A stretch of DNA of 50,878 nt from Vibrio aestivus (GTDB lineage: Bacteria; Pseudomonadota; Gammaproteobacteria; Enterobacterales; Vibrionaceae), in contig JYJN01000007.1 of assembly GCA_003263845.1 (NCBI GenBank), positions 1-50,878 of the forward strand, given 5' to 3'. The notes beneath the pieces were generated by a model. That model saw nothing but the letters and a program-made list of their open reading frames with translations, was not told the origin of the DNA and made no database searches. Each line of letters begins with the position of its first letter. The stretch's first letter is position 1. The translations under genes and the position numbers were made by a program. This document shows, one piece after another, positions 8,741 through 18,156 of this stretch.

Positions 8741-10915
8741 ATGTTTTATAAAACACGACTCGCGCTAGTTGTGGGGGCAGTTATTGCCGCACCAACGATG
8801 GCTGAAGAAGTTTACACCTTTGATGAAGTGGTTGTATCAGCGACTCGAACTGAGCAGAACAAAGAAGATGTGTCTTCTTCTATTGCAACAGTTAGTCGAG
8901 AAGATCTTGATGAAACAATGACGTCTAACCTAAAAGATACCCTAAAGTACGAACCGGGTGTTGACGTGCAAGGTAGCGGTCGCTTCGGTGTATCAGGTTT
9001 TAATATTCGCGGTATGGAAGATAGCCGCGTCAAAGTAATGGTGGATGGCGTACAACAGCCAGTGCCATACAACCCAGGATCAAGCCAGCAACGTAAATTC
9101 CCAAACACTATCGAGACAGATACGTTAGTAGGTGTGGAAGTCAACAAAGGCCCATCATCTAGCCTGTATGGTTCGGATGCACTGGGTGGTGTTGTTCTGT
9201 TCCGTACCAAGAATCCAGATGATGTTCTTTTGACAGAGGGTGATGAGCATCGCTTCGGTATCAAGAGTAGCTATGCGTCGGTAAACAGCGAGTTTAAGAA
9301 CACCCTAACTTGGGCAATGCGCAAAGGCGATTGGGAAACCATCACGATGCTTACTTACGCTGATGGTAAAGAGTATCAAACTCACGGTGACGGTGCGGAT
9401 ATTTTAGGCCCAGACCGCGGCGCAGCGGATCCAGCAGATACGCAATTGATGAACGGCTTGGCGAAGGTTTACTACCAAGCAAACGACAGGCATCGTTTAG
9501 GTGCAACTGTTGAGTATTTCGACTACCAGCATGATTCTTTCCTAGCGTCTGAAGAGGGTTATGAAATCATGCCAGGGTTTGCTTATACCGATTCTTCAGT
9601 TGAAGACCACAACAAGCGTCTTCGTCTAGGATTTGAGCATGAGTGGCAGGTCAATGCTTTAATGGCAGATGACCTAGCGTGGACAGTCAGCTACCAGCAG
9701 ACTGAGAGCCAGTCTGACAATTATGACACAACAAACTGGGGTGGTATGCCTCCATTTGTACCGGGTTATAATGACCGTATGCGGAATCGCCAGCGTATTT
9801 CTCAAGATGATTCTGTTCAATTTGATGTGCAGCTGAACAAGCTTGTCGAACGTGATACGCATTATCATGAGATCACTTATGGAGCGAGCTTCCTAAACAA
9901 CAAGTTCTCACTTGAGAACAACGATTATTTCATTAAGAGCGGTCAAGTAGGTAAGCCAGACGGTACTGTGTCTCCGGGTAGCACAGGTCTTCCAAATGCA
10001 GATACACGCCAATGGGGTATCTTCATTCAAGACCAAGCTTTCTTTATGGATGAGAAACTGGTTGTGTCTGCCGGTCTTCGTTATGACTCATTCAAAACGT
10101 CTCCTGAGACAACCGAAGGTTATGAAGTGGAGCATGAAGGCAACAAAAACGATGCGTTTACGGGTCGTTTAGGTGCGGTGTATCACGTCGATACGCTGTT
10201 CAGCCCTTATGTACAAGTTAGCCAAGGCTTTAAAGCACCAACCGTCTATGACTTGTTCTACTCATACAGCGAGGGTGCTATTTTCCGAGGTAACCCAAAC
10301 CTGAAGCCAGAAGAGAGTATCTCTTACGAATTGGGCTTCCGTGGCAAGTCTGAACGTGTCTCTTACGAGTTTAGTGCTTTCTACAATGACTACACTAACT
10401 TCATTGCTGAAAGCACGATTGGCCATGACGCCGCGGAAGATAAAGACATCATCACAATGAAGAACATTGATGAAGCTCGTATCTATGGTGCTGAATTCAG
10501 CACAATGTTACTAGGCCCCTCAGGTACTTATGCTCGTCTAGGTCTTGCTTACGCGAACGGCGAAGACAAGAAAACAGGTAAGGAGTTAGACTCAATAGCG
10601 CCATTTACCACCAACCTAGGTCTTGGTTTCCGCGAGGCTAACGATACGTACGGTGCACTGGCTAACTGGAAGATTGTGGCTAAGAAAGACGAATGGCAAC
10701 AAGAAGACAACGTTGAAGCACCGTCTTATAGCATCGTTGACGTGACAGCTTACTATCGCCCAATGAAGGACCTAACATTGCGCGCGGGTCTGTTCAATGT
10801 TCTGGATGAGAAATACTGGCTATACAATGACCTACGCAGTGAAGATGAAGGCTTGAAAGACATTGATACTCAAGCTGGCCGTAACTGGGGTATTAGTGCG
10901 GAATACTTCTTCTAA
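8741..10915 (+). CDS. TonB-dependent haem/haemoglobin outer-membrane receptor (HutA/HupA type)
   Basis: This is an outer-membrane beta-barrel receptor that imports haem with TonB energy. Residues 1-21 are a signal peptide ending TMA. The TonB box is DEVVVSAT at about 28-35. The plug domain contains FNIRGMEDSRVKVMVDGVQQ, and KGPSSSLYGSDALGG closes the plug. The barrel ends in the typical aromatic EYFF. The FRAP/NPNL pair of haem receptors is present as FKAP and NPNL near residues 497 and 520. The stretch between them (TVYDLFYSYSEGAIFRG) has no histidine, although many haem receptors use one there. The gene lies 76 bases after hutZ. The HutA, HutR or HupA name cannot be fixed without comparison, so I give no symbol. 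Confidence 0.88.
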   Translation: MFYKTRLALVVGAVIAAPTMAEEVYTFDEVVVSATRTEQNKEDVSSSIATVSREDLDETMTSNLKDTLKYEPGVDVQGSGRFGVSGFNIRGMEDSRVKVMVDGVQQPVPYNPGSSQQRKFPNTIETDTLVGVEVNKGPSSSLYGSDALGGVVLFRTKNPDDVLLTEGDEHRFGIKSSYASVNSEFKNTLTWAMRKGDWETITMLTYADGKEYQTHGDGADILGPDRGAADPADTQLMNGLAKVYYQANDRHRLGATVEYFDYQHDSFLASEEGYEIMPGFAYTDSSVEDHNKRLRLGFEHEWQVNALMADDLAWTVSYQQTESQSDNYDTTNWGGMPPFVPGYNDRMRNRQRISQDDSVQFDVQLNKLVERDTHYHEITYGASFLNNKFSLENNDYFIKSGQVGKPDGTVSPGSTGLPNADTRQWGIFIQDQAFFMDEKLVVSAGLRYDSFKTSPETTEGYEVEHEGNKNDAFTGRLGAVYHVDTLFSPYVQVSQGFKAPTVYDLFYSYSEGAIFRGNPNLKPEESISYELGFRGKSERVSYEFSAFYNDYTNFIAESTIGHDAAEDKDIITMKNIDEARIYGAEFSTMLLGPSGTYARLGLAYANGEDKKTGKELDSIAPFTTNLGLGFREANDTYGALANWKIVAKKDEWQQEDNVEAPSYSIVDVTAYYRPMKDLTLRAGLFNVLDEKYWLYNDLRSEDEGLKDIDTQAGRNWGISAEYFF

Positions 10916-10963
10916 ATTGAATTGAACTACAATTCGCTGAGATTCAGTGAATGCGATAACACC

Positions 10964-11002
10964 AACACCTCTAATCTCAATGGGATTGGAGGTGTTTTTA
11001 TT
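10964..11002 (+). terminator. Terminator after the haem receptor gene
   Basis: A 13-bp stem with one G-T pair (10964-10976 with 10984-10996) and a 7-base loop is followed by a T-rich tail. On the opposite strand the tail is poor, so it mainly ends the plus-strand haem genes. Confidence 0.8.
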
Positions 11003-11017
11003 GGCGAGATAGTCTGT

Positions 11018-12364
11018 TTAAACGTTGGTTTTGTAGCTATCTTTATCTAGCCCGTGCTTTTGCATTTTGTCGTATAACGTTTTGCGGGGAAGCTGAAGCT
11101 CTGCCATCGTCTCCTTGATGCTGCCTCCATGTTTAATAAGCGCGATTTCAATCGCCTCTTTCTCGAATTCGGTGACACGTTCACTTAAACTGGCTGTTTC
11201 AGCTGTATCCCTAGATGCATCTCCTAGCTGGGGCAAACTGCCTAGTAACACAAAGCGTTCAGCGGTGTTTCTCAGCTCACGAACGTTGCCAGGCCAATCA
11301 TGCCTAATGAGTGTATCTAAGTCGCTTGATGTCATTGCGGAGGCTGTTTTCTTGTAACGAGCTGCTGCCACTAAAAGAAAGTGATGGAAAAGCGTAGGAA
11401 TATCTTCCTTTCTTTGACGTAATGGAGGCAAGTCTAGCGTAACGACATTCAATCGATAGTAGAGATCTTGACGAAAATCTCCAGCTGTCGAGGCAAGGTT
11501 GAGATCGGTCTTTGTGGCGGCTATAACACGGATATCAATTGGGGTGAGTTGGTTGGACCCCAAAGGTTCGATAACTCGCTCTTGCAGGACTCTAAGCAAG
11601 CGTATTTGGGCCTGCATGGGCATGGATTCGATTTCGTCCAGGAATAGCGTCCCGCCATTCGCATGTTCAAATTTACCAATCCGTTTTGAATCCGCCCCTG
11701 TGAATGCACCTCTCTCATGACCATACAGTTCACTTTCAAGCAAGTTTTCGGCAACCGCACCACAGTTTATCGCGACAAAATTTTTATCGCGTCGTGAGCT
11801 TTGTTCGTGCAATGACCGAGCAACGAGCTCTTTGCCTGTCCCTGTTTCACCAAACAACAAAATATCGGCATCGGTATCCGCAACGCTCGAAATGGTTTGA
11901 CGAAGCTGTTCAATGGATGGCGTATGGCCGATTATCCGTGGCCCTAGTGCTTGGCTCGCTTTTAAGCTGCGTTTGAGGGACTCATTTTCGAGTGATAGAT
12001 CGCGCTTTTCAATCGCACGATTTACGGTTTCGATCAACCTGTCAGGTGCGAAAGGCTTTTCGATGAAGTCGTAAGCGCCAGTCTGAATTGCATTGACCGC
12101 CATGGAAATATCGCCGTGGCCGGTTATGAGTATTACGGGCACGTGCATGTCTTGATGCAAAATGGAGTTAAGTAGATTTTCGCCACTGATGCCCGGTAAA
12201 CAGATATCCGTCACTACAACTTTGGGCATGCCTTGGGACTTGATTGCGAGTAAAGCATCTTCTGCGCTTTCAAAGAACTGTGCCGATAGGTCTTCAAGTT
12301 CAAAGCTTTGTTCGATCGCAAGTCGAATGTCGCTTTCGTCATCGATAAAAAATACATCGTACAT
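11018..12364 (-). CDS. dctD: Sigma-54-dependent response regulator DctD
   Basis: DctD activates sigma-54 promoters of C4-dicarboxylate transport genes when phosphorylated by DctB. The N-terminal receiver domain has the phospho-acceptor Asp53 in VTDICLPGIS. The AAA+ domain has Walker A GETGTGKE and the sigma-54 contact motif GAFTGA. The C-terminus has a Fis-type helix-turn-helix (GGSIKETMAELQLPRKTLYDKM). The length of 448 residues is typical and the frame is intact. It starts 12 bases after dctB ends, so the two form one operon. In the Vibrio gene order I recall, dctD directly adjoins dctM. Here the haem locus separates them. Confidence 0.93.
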   Translation of the reverse strand: MYDVFFIDDESDIRLAIEQSFELEDLSAQFFESAEDALLAIKSQGMPKVVVTDICLPGISGENLLNSILHQDMHVPVILITGHGDISMAVNAIQTGAYDFIEKPFAPDRLIETVNRAIEKRDLSLENESLKRSLKASQALGPRIIGHTPSIEQLRQTISSVADTDADILLFGETGTGKELVARSLHEQSSRRDKNFVAINCGAVAENLLESELYGHERGAFTGADSKRIGKFEHANGGTLFLDEIESMPMQAQIRLLRVLQERVIEPLGSNQLTPIDIRVIAATKTDLNLASTAGDFRQDLYYRLNVVTLDLPPLRQRKEDIPTLFHHFLLVAAARYKKTASAMTSSDLDTLIRHDWPGNVRELRNTAERFVLLGSLPQLGDASRDTAETASLSERVTEFEKEAIEIALIKHGGSIKETMAELQLPRKTLYDKMQKHGLDKDSYKTNV

Positions 12365-12376
12365 ATAGATAGTAAC

Positions 12377-14173
12377 CTACTCGTCTTCGTCTAATGGAAA
12401 TGCGTGTATTGGCAAAGCAATGGTAAATCGCGCTCCACCCAAGGGAGATTGTTCAACGATAAGCTGTCCATTCATTGAGTGGACAATTTGAGCTGAGATA
12501 GAAAGACCTAACCCAAGCCCATTTTTCTTAGTTGTGTAGAAAGGCTCAAACAGTTTGTCAGTATCTTCTACCTTGATACCAGTGCCATTATCATCGATAT
12601 GAATCAAGGCTTGGCTACGGCCTGAGGAAAGTGTCACGTTCACTTGCCTTTCGGATTGTTGCTCTAGCGCTTGAATTGCATTCTGAATGAGATTAATGAC
12701 CACTTGTTCCAATTGAATGTTATTCACTACGCAAGTGACTGTTTCACTAGGAGCGGAGTAACTAAATCGGATCTGTTTAGATTTCAATTGTGGTTGAATG
12801 AGGTCAACCGCAGCGGTGACGATGGGCGAAAGCGACAGGGCGGAGAGGTCATCAGTAGTACTTTTTCTTGCAAACGATTTGAGCTGTTCGCTGATCTTTG
12901 CCATGCGTTCAGTCAGCCCTGATATCCGCTGCAAGTTTTCATCGACTCGCTCAACTTTATTCGAGGCTAGAAAGCGACGCCCGTTGTCGGCAAAACTGCG
13001 AATAGCTGCAAGAGGGTTATTGAGCTCATGGCTAATACTGGCTGACATCTCCCCTAAGATGGCGAGTTTAGCGGTTTGGATCAACTCAGATTGCGTTTGG
13101 CGCAGCGCTTCTTCCGTTTTGGTCCTTTCGGCAATTTCTGCGTGCAGCTCTGACGTTCGCTCAAGCACTAAGAATTCGAGCTTTTGTTTGGCCTCGCTCT
13201 GTATTTGTTCGAATTGTCGCAACTTCTGTTTTCGATGATGAGTGAGTAGTTGCAGTAGATAAATGATGGAAAAGATCAGGCTGACCACGATGATGTATCT
13301 CATCACTGACCAAGCCAGTTTATTTTTTGGCGTCAGCACTCGAATGCTGAGTTCTACATTGGGTAGAGTTTTCATCGAGGTAATGAAATTGCCTTTATAC
13401 CAAGGCAGCAGAGAACTGTTGAGTTCGCTATGGTCTTGGTCAAGTCGGCCTTTGAGGTTGAGCGAACGCACTTGGGTATCAAGATACTGGCGTCCAAACT
13501 CTATTTGCTTGAGTTTGATTGGATCAATGGGCTGTAAGCTAGCGTAAAGCCAATCTGGGCGACTGGACATAAATACGATTCCGTTGGGGTCTGCCGCAAC
13601 AAAATAACTGTCATGACCCTGCCAATTGGCTTCAATGGCCGATAAATCCATTTTAACCACTATCACGCCAATTACGTTGGCAGCATAGCGAATAGGGTAA
13701 GAGTAGTAGTATCCGCGCTGACCCGACGTTGAACCTAACGCATAATACTGACTGGCATCACCATGAATTGCGTCTTGAAAGTATGGCCGCCATGCGAAGT
13801 TGCGACCTAAAAAGCTGCGGTCTAAGTTCCAGTTGCTGGCCGCAATTGTCGTACCGTAAACATCGAGTAGGTATGTGTCTGACGCTTGAATTACGTCGTT
13901 CACGTTTTCCAAGTAGCGGTTGGTGATATCAATTTGAGCGCTGTTGCCGCTGTTCTTGAGTGCATCAATAAGTTCAATATCTTGGGCGATTAATTGCGGC
14001 AAATGGGCGTATTTATCGAGCTTGGCCGAGATGTGACCAGAGAACTGTTCGAGTTGATTTTGGTGTTGAGTGAGCAGTTGATTGTATTGGTAGCGCCAAA
14101 CCGCTTGCGTGCCCAACAGTAACGTGAGTACGTAAACGATGATGAGTCCGACAAAATTCCTTCTTAAGTGCAA
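12377..14173 (-). CDS. dctB: C4-dicarboxylate sensor histidine kinase DctB
   Basis: DctB is a membrane sensor that detects dicarboxylates in the periplasm and phosphorylates DctD. It has a membrane segment near residues 8-24, a periplasmic PAS-like sensing region, a second membrane segment near VMRYIIVVSLIFSIIYLL, a coiled linker, the phosphorylated histidine in ISHELNNPLAAIRSF, and ATP-binding boxes NLIQNAIQAL, DNGTGI and GLGLGLSIS. The length of 598 residues is normal. The start appears to be TTG at 14173, supported by AGGAG 8 bases upstream. It leads the dctB-dctD operon. Confidence 0.92.
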   Translation of the reverse strand: MHLRRNFVGLIIVYVLTLLLGTQAVWRYQYNQLLTQHQNQLEQFSGHISAKLDKYAHLPQLIAQDIELIDALKNSGNSAQIDITNRYLENVNDVIQASDTYLLDVYGTTIAASNWNLDRSFLGRNFAWRPYFQDAIHGDASQYYALGSTSGQRGYYYSYPIRYAANVIGVIVVKMDLSAIEANWQGHDSYFVAADPNGIVFMSSRPDWLYASLQPIDPIKLKQIEFGRQYLDTQVRSLNLKGRLDQDHSELNSSLLPWYKGNFITSMKTLPNVELSIRVLTPKNKLAWSVMRYIIVVSLIFSIIYLLQLLTHHRKQKLRQFEQIQSEAKQKLEFLVLERTSELHAEIAERTKTEEALRQTQSELIQTAKLAILGEMSASISHELNNPLAAIRSFADNGRRFLASNKVERVDENLQRISGLTERMAKISEQLKSFARKSTTDDLSALSLSPIVTAAVDLIQPQLKSKQIRFSYSAPSETVTCVVNNIQLEQVVINLIQNAIQALEQQSERQVNVTLSSGRSQALIHIDDNGTGIKVEDTDKLFEPFYTTKKNGLGLGLSISAQIVHSMNGQLIVEQSPLGGARFTIALPIHAFPLDEDE

Positions 14174-14427
14174 CGGCTTAACTCCTAAATCTCGCTGTAT
14201 ATAGCGTAAAACTATTTAAAGTGAGAGTGATTAAAAAGTTAGCGATAATGCGGACTAAAACAAGAGCAAGATCTCTTTTTAGCCGATTAGGCAAAAAAAA
14301 AGGCTCGATTCCCTTGAAAAAGCATTTATTGTCCCCATTTCTGACAGGGTCGAACGGTGCGGTGGTTGAAATTAAGCCGATCGACTGAGTAATTAGGAAT
14401 TTGTACGTATCGTTAAAGTCGATCGGG

Positions 14428-14456
14428 TCGACAGCGTAGGCTTAGATCGTTAGAAT
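14428..14456 (+). promoter_or_regulatory. Predicted sigma-70 promoter for the tig leader
   Basis: A -35 element TCGACA (14428-14433) and a -10 element TAGAAT (14451-14456), each one base from consensus, are spaced by exactly 17 bases. This would start RNA near 14463, about 240 bases before tig. The overlap of its -35 with the palindrome arm at 14418-14426 could allow repression. Confidence 0.55.
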
Positions 14457-14462
14457 GCTGCG

Positions 14463-14690
14463 TCTAATTTTTAATCCTGAGACTAATCGGAGATACCTTT
14501 TCACTGAATTTAGGCCCCTAGTGGTTTAAAAAAGTAAGGATATCGCTCATTAGTCCGGCGCTAGGTAAGACTTGGCGTCGATGCTCAATTTAAATAGGTA
14601 CTCCTTGAGTGCTAAACAAGGATGCAGTCACATCGTATCTACATGAGTAGACGTGTGGCTCATACGCTCAGGCTAACCTGAGCCATTTTT
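14463..14690 (+). ncRNA. Candidate structured leader or small RNA upstream of tig
   Basis: The RNA expected from the promoter at 14428-14456 contains several small hairpins, including TCCTTG with CAAGGA and TCTAC with GTAGA. It ends in a terminator-like stem GCTCAGG/CCTGAGC (14666-14672 with 14677-14683) followed by CATTTTT. An alternative pairing GGCTCA (14657-14662) with TGAGCC (14679-14684) competes with that stem. The terminator lies only 15 bases before the tig start codon. Either a separate small RNA ends here or tig is controlled by read-through. This is inferred from sequence shape only. Confidence 0.45.
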
Positions 14691-14704
14691 GAGGTTTATA
14701 AACA

Positions 14705-16011
14705 ATGCAAGTTACTGTTGAAACGCTAGAAGGCCTAGAGCGCCGTCTTAACATTACTGTTCCTGCTGCTAACATTGAAGATGCAGTTACAGCTGAATTA
14801 CGCAACATCGCTAAAAACCGTCGTTTCGATGGTTTCCGTAAAGGTAAAGTGCCTTTGAAAATGGTTGCGAAAATGTACGGTAAAGCAGTACGTCAAGACG
14901 TGATGGGCGAAGTAATGCAACGTCACTTCATCGAAGCGATCGTTAAAGAGAAAATCAACCCAGCTGGCGCGCCAACATTTGCACCTGTAGAAAGCAAAGA
15001 AGGCGAAGACTAGTATTCACTGCAACTTTTGAAGTTTACCCAGAAGTTGAGCTGAAAGGTCTAGAGAACATCACTGTTGAAAAACCAACAACTGAAGTTC
15101 AAGACGCAGACGTTGAAGAGATGATCGAAACTCTACGTAAGCAACAAGCTACTTGGGCTGAAGTAGACACGGCTGCAGAAGAAGGCACTCGTGCAACAAT
15201 CGATTTCGTTGGTTCAATCGACGGCGAAGAGTTCGAAGGCGGTAAAGCTGAGAACTTCCCTCTAGAAATGGGCGCTGGTCGCATGATCCCAGGTTTTGAA
15301 GACGGTATCACTGGTAAAACAGCAGGTATGGAATTCGAAATCGATGTAACCTTCCCAGAAGATTACCACGCTGAAAACCTAAAAGGTAAAGCGGCTAAGT
15401 TTGCAATCAAAGTAAACAAAGTTGAAGCTCGTGAACTTCCAGAAATCAACGATGAGTTCGTTTCTAAGTTTGGTGTAGCTGAAGGCGGTGTTGACGCACT
15501 TAAAGCAGAAGTTCGTAAGAACATGGAGCGTGAACTTAAGCAAGCTATTAAGAACCGCATCAAAGAGCAAGCACTTGATGGTCTAGTTAAAGAGAACGAC
15601 ATCAACGTTCCTGCTGCACTAATCGACCAAGAAATCGGTACTCTACGCCAGCAAGCTGCACAACGCTTCGGTGGTAACCCAGAAGCAGCAGAGCAGCTTC
15701 CACGTGAACTGTTCGAAGAGCAAGCTAAGCGTCGCGTAGTTGTTGGTCTACTTCTAGGTGAAGTAATCAAGTCTGAAGAGCTAAAAGCTGACGATGAGAA
15801 AGTAAAAGCAATCATCGAAGAGATGGCTACAGCTTACGAAGATCCATCTGAAGTAATCGCTTACTACGAGCAAAACGAGCAAATGATGAACAACATGCGC
15901 AACGTTGCTCTAGAAGAGCAAGCAATCGACGCGATCATTGCTAAAGCTCAAGTTTCTGATACAGAAGTTAGCTTCAACGAGCTAATGAATCAGCAACAAC
16001 CTGCTCAATAA
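14705..16011 (+). CDS. tig: Trigger factor (frameshifted)
   Basis: Trigger factor binds the ribosome exit tunnel and chaperones new proteins. It also has peptidyl-prolyl isomerase activity. The N-terminal ribosome-binding domain holds the signature [10 protein letters not shown] near residues 42-51. The isomerase domain (about 150-245) includes [17 protein letters not shown] and [11 protein letters not shown]. The C-terminal chaperone arms follow. A stop appears in the first part at 15010-15012. Restoring one C before TAGTATTC gives [19 protein letters not shown] and joins the halves. After correction the protein is about 435 residues, as in relatives. The ribosome site is GAGG before the ATG. 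It heads the tig-clpP-clpX-lon gene block. Confidence 0.93.
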
Positions 16012-16060
16012 GCAATATCTTGCGTAGAAGGTTGACTAAGCGTTAACTATTCTGCTAACA

Positions 16061-16097
16061 ATGGTCCGTATGATTTTATCATCCGGGCCATTTATTT
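16061..16097 (+). terminator. Terminator between tig and clpP
   Basis: The arms ATGGTCCG (16061-16068) and CGGGCCAT (16084-16091) pair with one G-T, and the inner part ATGAT/ATCAT extends the stem. TTATTTTA follows. The clpP start lies 16 bases downstream, so it may act as a partial barrier. Confidence 0.65.
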
Positions 16098-16112
16098 TAG
16101 GGACATAAGAAT

Positions 16113-16739
16113 ATGAGCTACCAAGAAAAAAATGCAATGTCGCCAATCATAGACGCGTTAGTACCAATGGTGGTGGAACAAACTTCCCGCGGTGAACGCT
16201 CCTACGATATTTATTCTCGTTTGCTGAAAGAACGTATCATTTTTCTAACAGGCCAAGTTGAAGACCAAATGGCTAATCTAGTTGTAGCACAGCTGCTATT
16301 TCTAGAGTCAGAAAACCCTGATAAAGATATTTTCCTATACATCAACTCTCCAGGCGGTAGCGTGACAGCAGGTATGTCAATCTACGATACCATGCAGTTT
16401 ATCAAGCCTAATGTAAGCACTGTATGTATGGGTCAAGCGTGTTCTATGGGAGCATTCCTGTTGGCTGGTGGTGCACCAGGCAAGCGTCACGTTCTACCGA
16501 ATTCTCGCGTTATGATCCACCAACCACTGGGTGGTTTCCAAGGTCAAGCGTCTGATATTCAGATCCACGCGCAAGAAATTCTAACGATCAAACAGAAACT
16601 AAACCGACTTCTTGCTGAACATACTGGTCAGCCTCTAGAAGTGATAGAGAAAGACACGGATCGCGACAACTTTATGTCTGCGGATCAAGCTGTCGAGTAC
16701 GGTTTAGTAGATTCAGTTTTAAACCACCGTGGCGAATAA
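16113..16739 (+). CDS. clpP: ATP-dependent Clp protease proteolytic subunit ClpP
   Basis: ClpP forms the barrel-shaped serine protease that degrades proteins fed by ClpX or ClpA. The catalytic triad is visible: Ser111 in [10 protein letters not shown], His136 in [10 protein letters not shown] and Asp185 in DTDRDNFM. These are the same positions as in the E. coli precursor. The N-terminal residues before about 14 are probably a cleaved propeptide. The length of 208 residues is normal and the frame is intact. It is followed 82 bases later by clpX, its unfoldase partner. Confidence 0.97.
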   Translation: MSYQEKNAMSPIIDALVPMVVEQTSRGERSYDIYSRLLKERIIFLTGQVEDQMANLVVAQLLFLESENPDKDIFLYINSPGGSVTAGMSIYDTMQFIKPNVSTVCMGQACSMGAFLLAGGAPGKRHVLPNSRVMIHQPLGGFQGQASDIQIHAQEILTIKQKLNRLLAEHTGQPLEVIEKDTDRDNFMSADQAVEYGLVDSVLNHRGE

Positions 16740-16821
16740 TTGATAACTTAATTGATTAGCGCAATTCGGTTTAAATTGATATACACTCAAACATAGAGAG
16801 TAAAGGCTAAGAGGTTAGCGA

Positions 16822-18102
16822 ATGACAGATAAAAGCAAAGAGAGTGGTAGCAGTAAACTGCTTTACTGCTCTTTCTGTGGCAAAAGCCAGCACGAAGTTC
16901 GCAAGCTAATCGCCGGCCCATCCGTTTACATTTGTGATGAATGTGTCGACTTATGTAACGACATCATTCGTGAAGAAATCAAAGATGTTCTGCCGAAGAA
17001 ACAGTCTGAAGCGTTACCAACGCCAAAAGACATTCGTGAACACCTTGATGACTATGTAATTGGCCAAGATTACGCGAAGAAAGTGCTTGCTGTTGCGGTA
17101 TATAACCACTACAAGCGTTTACGTAATGGAGACACGACCAGTGAAGGTGTCGAACTCGGTAAGAGTAACATTCTTCTAATTGGTCCAACGGGTAGTGGTA
17201 AAACACTGCTTGCAGAGACGTTAGCTCGTTTCCTAGATGTTCCATTTACAATGGCAGACGCAACCACGTTAACAGAAGCAGGTTATGTGGGTGAGGATGT
17301 TGAAAACATCATCCAAAAACTACTGCAAAAATGTGACTACGACGTGGCGAAAGCCGAGCGCGGTATTGTCTATATCGATGAAATTGACAAGATTTCTCGT
17401 AAAGCGGAAAACCCTTCAATTACACGTGATGTGTCTGGTGAAGGTGTGCAACAAGCGCTGCTTAAACTGGTTGAAGGTACAGTTGCATCGGTTCCACCTC
17501 AAGGTGGTCGTAAGCATCCTCAGCAAGAGTTCCTTCAAGTTGATACATCGAAGATCCTATTCATCTGTGGCGGTGCATTTGCCGGCTTAGACAAAGTGAT
17601 CGAGCAGCGTGTAGCGACAGGTACAGGTATTGGCTTTGGTGCAGAAGTTCGTTCTAAAGACGAGACCAAGACTGTGGGTGAACTGTTCATGCAAGTTGAA
17701 CCAGAAGATTTGGTGAAATACGGCCTTATCCCTGAGTTCATCGGCCGTCTTCCGGTAACAACGACTCTAACTGAACTTGATGAAGCAGCCCTGATTCAGA
17801 TTCTGTGTGAGCCAAAGAATGCACTAACAAAGCAATACGGTGCGCTATTTGACATAGAGAATGTTGAGCTTGAGTTCCGCGAAGATGCACTTCGCGCCAT
17901 TGCTAAGAAAGCAATGGAGCGTAAAACAGGTGCTCGTGGACTACGTTCTATCTTAGAAAGTGTACTGCTAGAAACCATGTATGAGCTTCCATCGTCAACC
18001 GATGTAAGCAAAGTGGTTATCGATGAATCAGTGATTAAAGGCGAGTCAGACCCGCTATTAATCTACAGCAATAGCGACAACCAAGCCGCTGGCGCTGAAT
18101 AA
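16822..18102 (+). CDS. clpX: Clp protease ATP-binding subunit ClpX
   Basis: ClpX is the hexameric AAA+ unfoldase that recognises tagged substrates and threads them into ClpP. The N-terminal zinc-binding domain has Cys16, Cys19, Cys38 and Cys41. Walker A is GPTGSGKT at 121-128 and Walker B is IVYIDEID at about 182-189. The ClpP-docking IGF loop is seen in [10 protein letters not shown]. The length of 426 residues is typical and the frame is intact. The gene ends just before a strong terminator. Confidence 0.97.
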   Translation: MTDKSKESGSSKLLYCSFCGKSQHEVRKLIAGPSVYICDECVDLCNDIIREEIKDVLPKKQSEALPTPKDIREHLDDYVIGQDYAKKVLAVAVYNHYKRLRNGDTTSEGVELGKSNILLIGPTGSGKTLLAETLARFLDVPFTMADATTLTEAGYVGEDVENIIQKLLQKCDYDVAKAERGIVYIDEIDKISRKAENPSITRDVSGEGVQQALLKLVEGTVASVPPQGGRKHPQQEFLQVDTSKILFICGGAFAGLDKVIEQRVATGTGIGFGAEVRSKDETKTVGELFMQVEPEDLVKYGLIPEFIGRLPVTTTLTELDEAALIQILCEPKNALTKQYGALFDIENVELEFREDALRAIAKKAMERKTGARGLRSILESVLLETMYELPSSTDVSKVVIDESVIKGESDPLLIYSNSDNQAAGAE

Positions 18103-18114
18103 AGATCGCAAAAT

Positions 18115-18147
18115 AAAAAAGGAGGCATCAAATGCCTCCTTTTTTTA
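18115..18147 (+). terminator. Terminator after clpX
   Basis: An 8-bp GC-rich stem (18121-18128 with 18132-18139) has a 3-base loop, flanked by an A-run on the left and seven or more T on the right. Confidence 0.9.
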
Positions 18148-18156
18148 TTTCTTTCA

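Larger units (their letters stand above)
14174..14704. other. Gene-free 531-bp region between dctB and tig
   Basis: No open frame here looks coding. The left part must hold the dctB promoter on the minus strand. At 14377-14385 and 14418-14426 the 9-base arms CCGATCGAC and GTCGATCGG form an inverted repeat around 32 bases. The right part holds a predicted sigma-70 promoter, a structured leader and a terminator in front of tig, listed separately. No tRNA cloverleaf was found by eye. Confidence 0.6.

Noticed and set aside
12798..13238. Open frame of 146 codons opposite dctB
   Set aside because: The dctB protein on the other strand has full kinase motifs. This frame is Ser/Arg-rich shadow sequence.
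14174..14704. Possible tRNA genes in the dctB-tig gap
   Set aside because: I could not fit a cloverleaf with a TTCRA loop and a matching acceptor stem.
15363..15815. Open frame of 150 codons opposite tig
   Set aside because: It is a Ser-rich antisense shadow produced by the biased codons of a highly expressed gene.
14705..16011. Programmed ribosomal frameshift as the cause of the broken frames
   Set aside because: The breaks lack a shared slippery motif, occur in unrelated genes and in both directions, and match simple homopolymer length errors.
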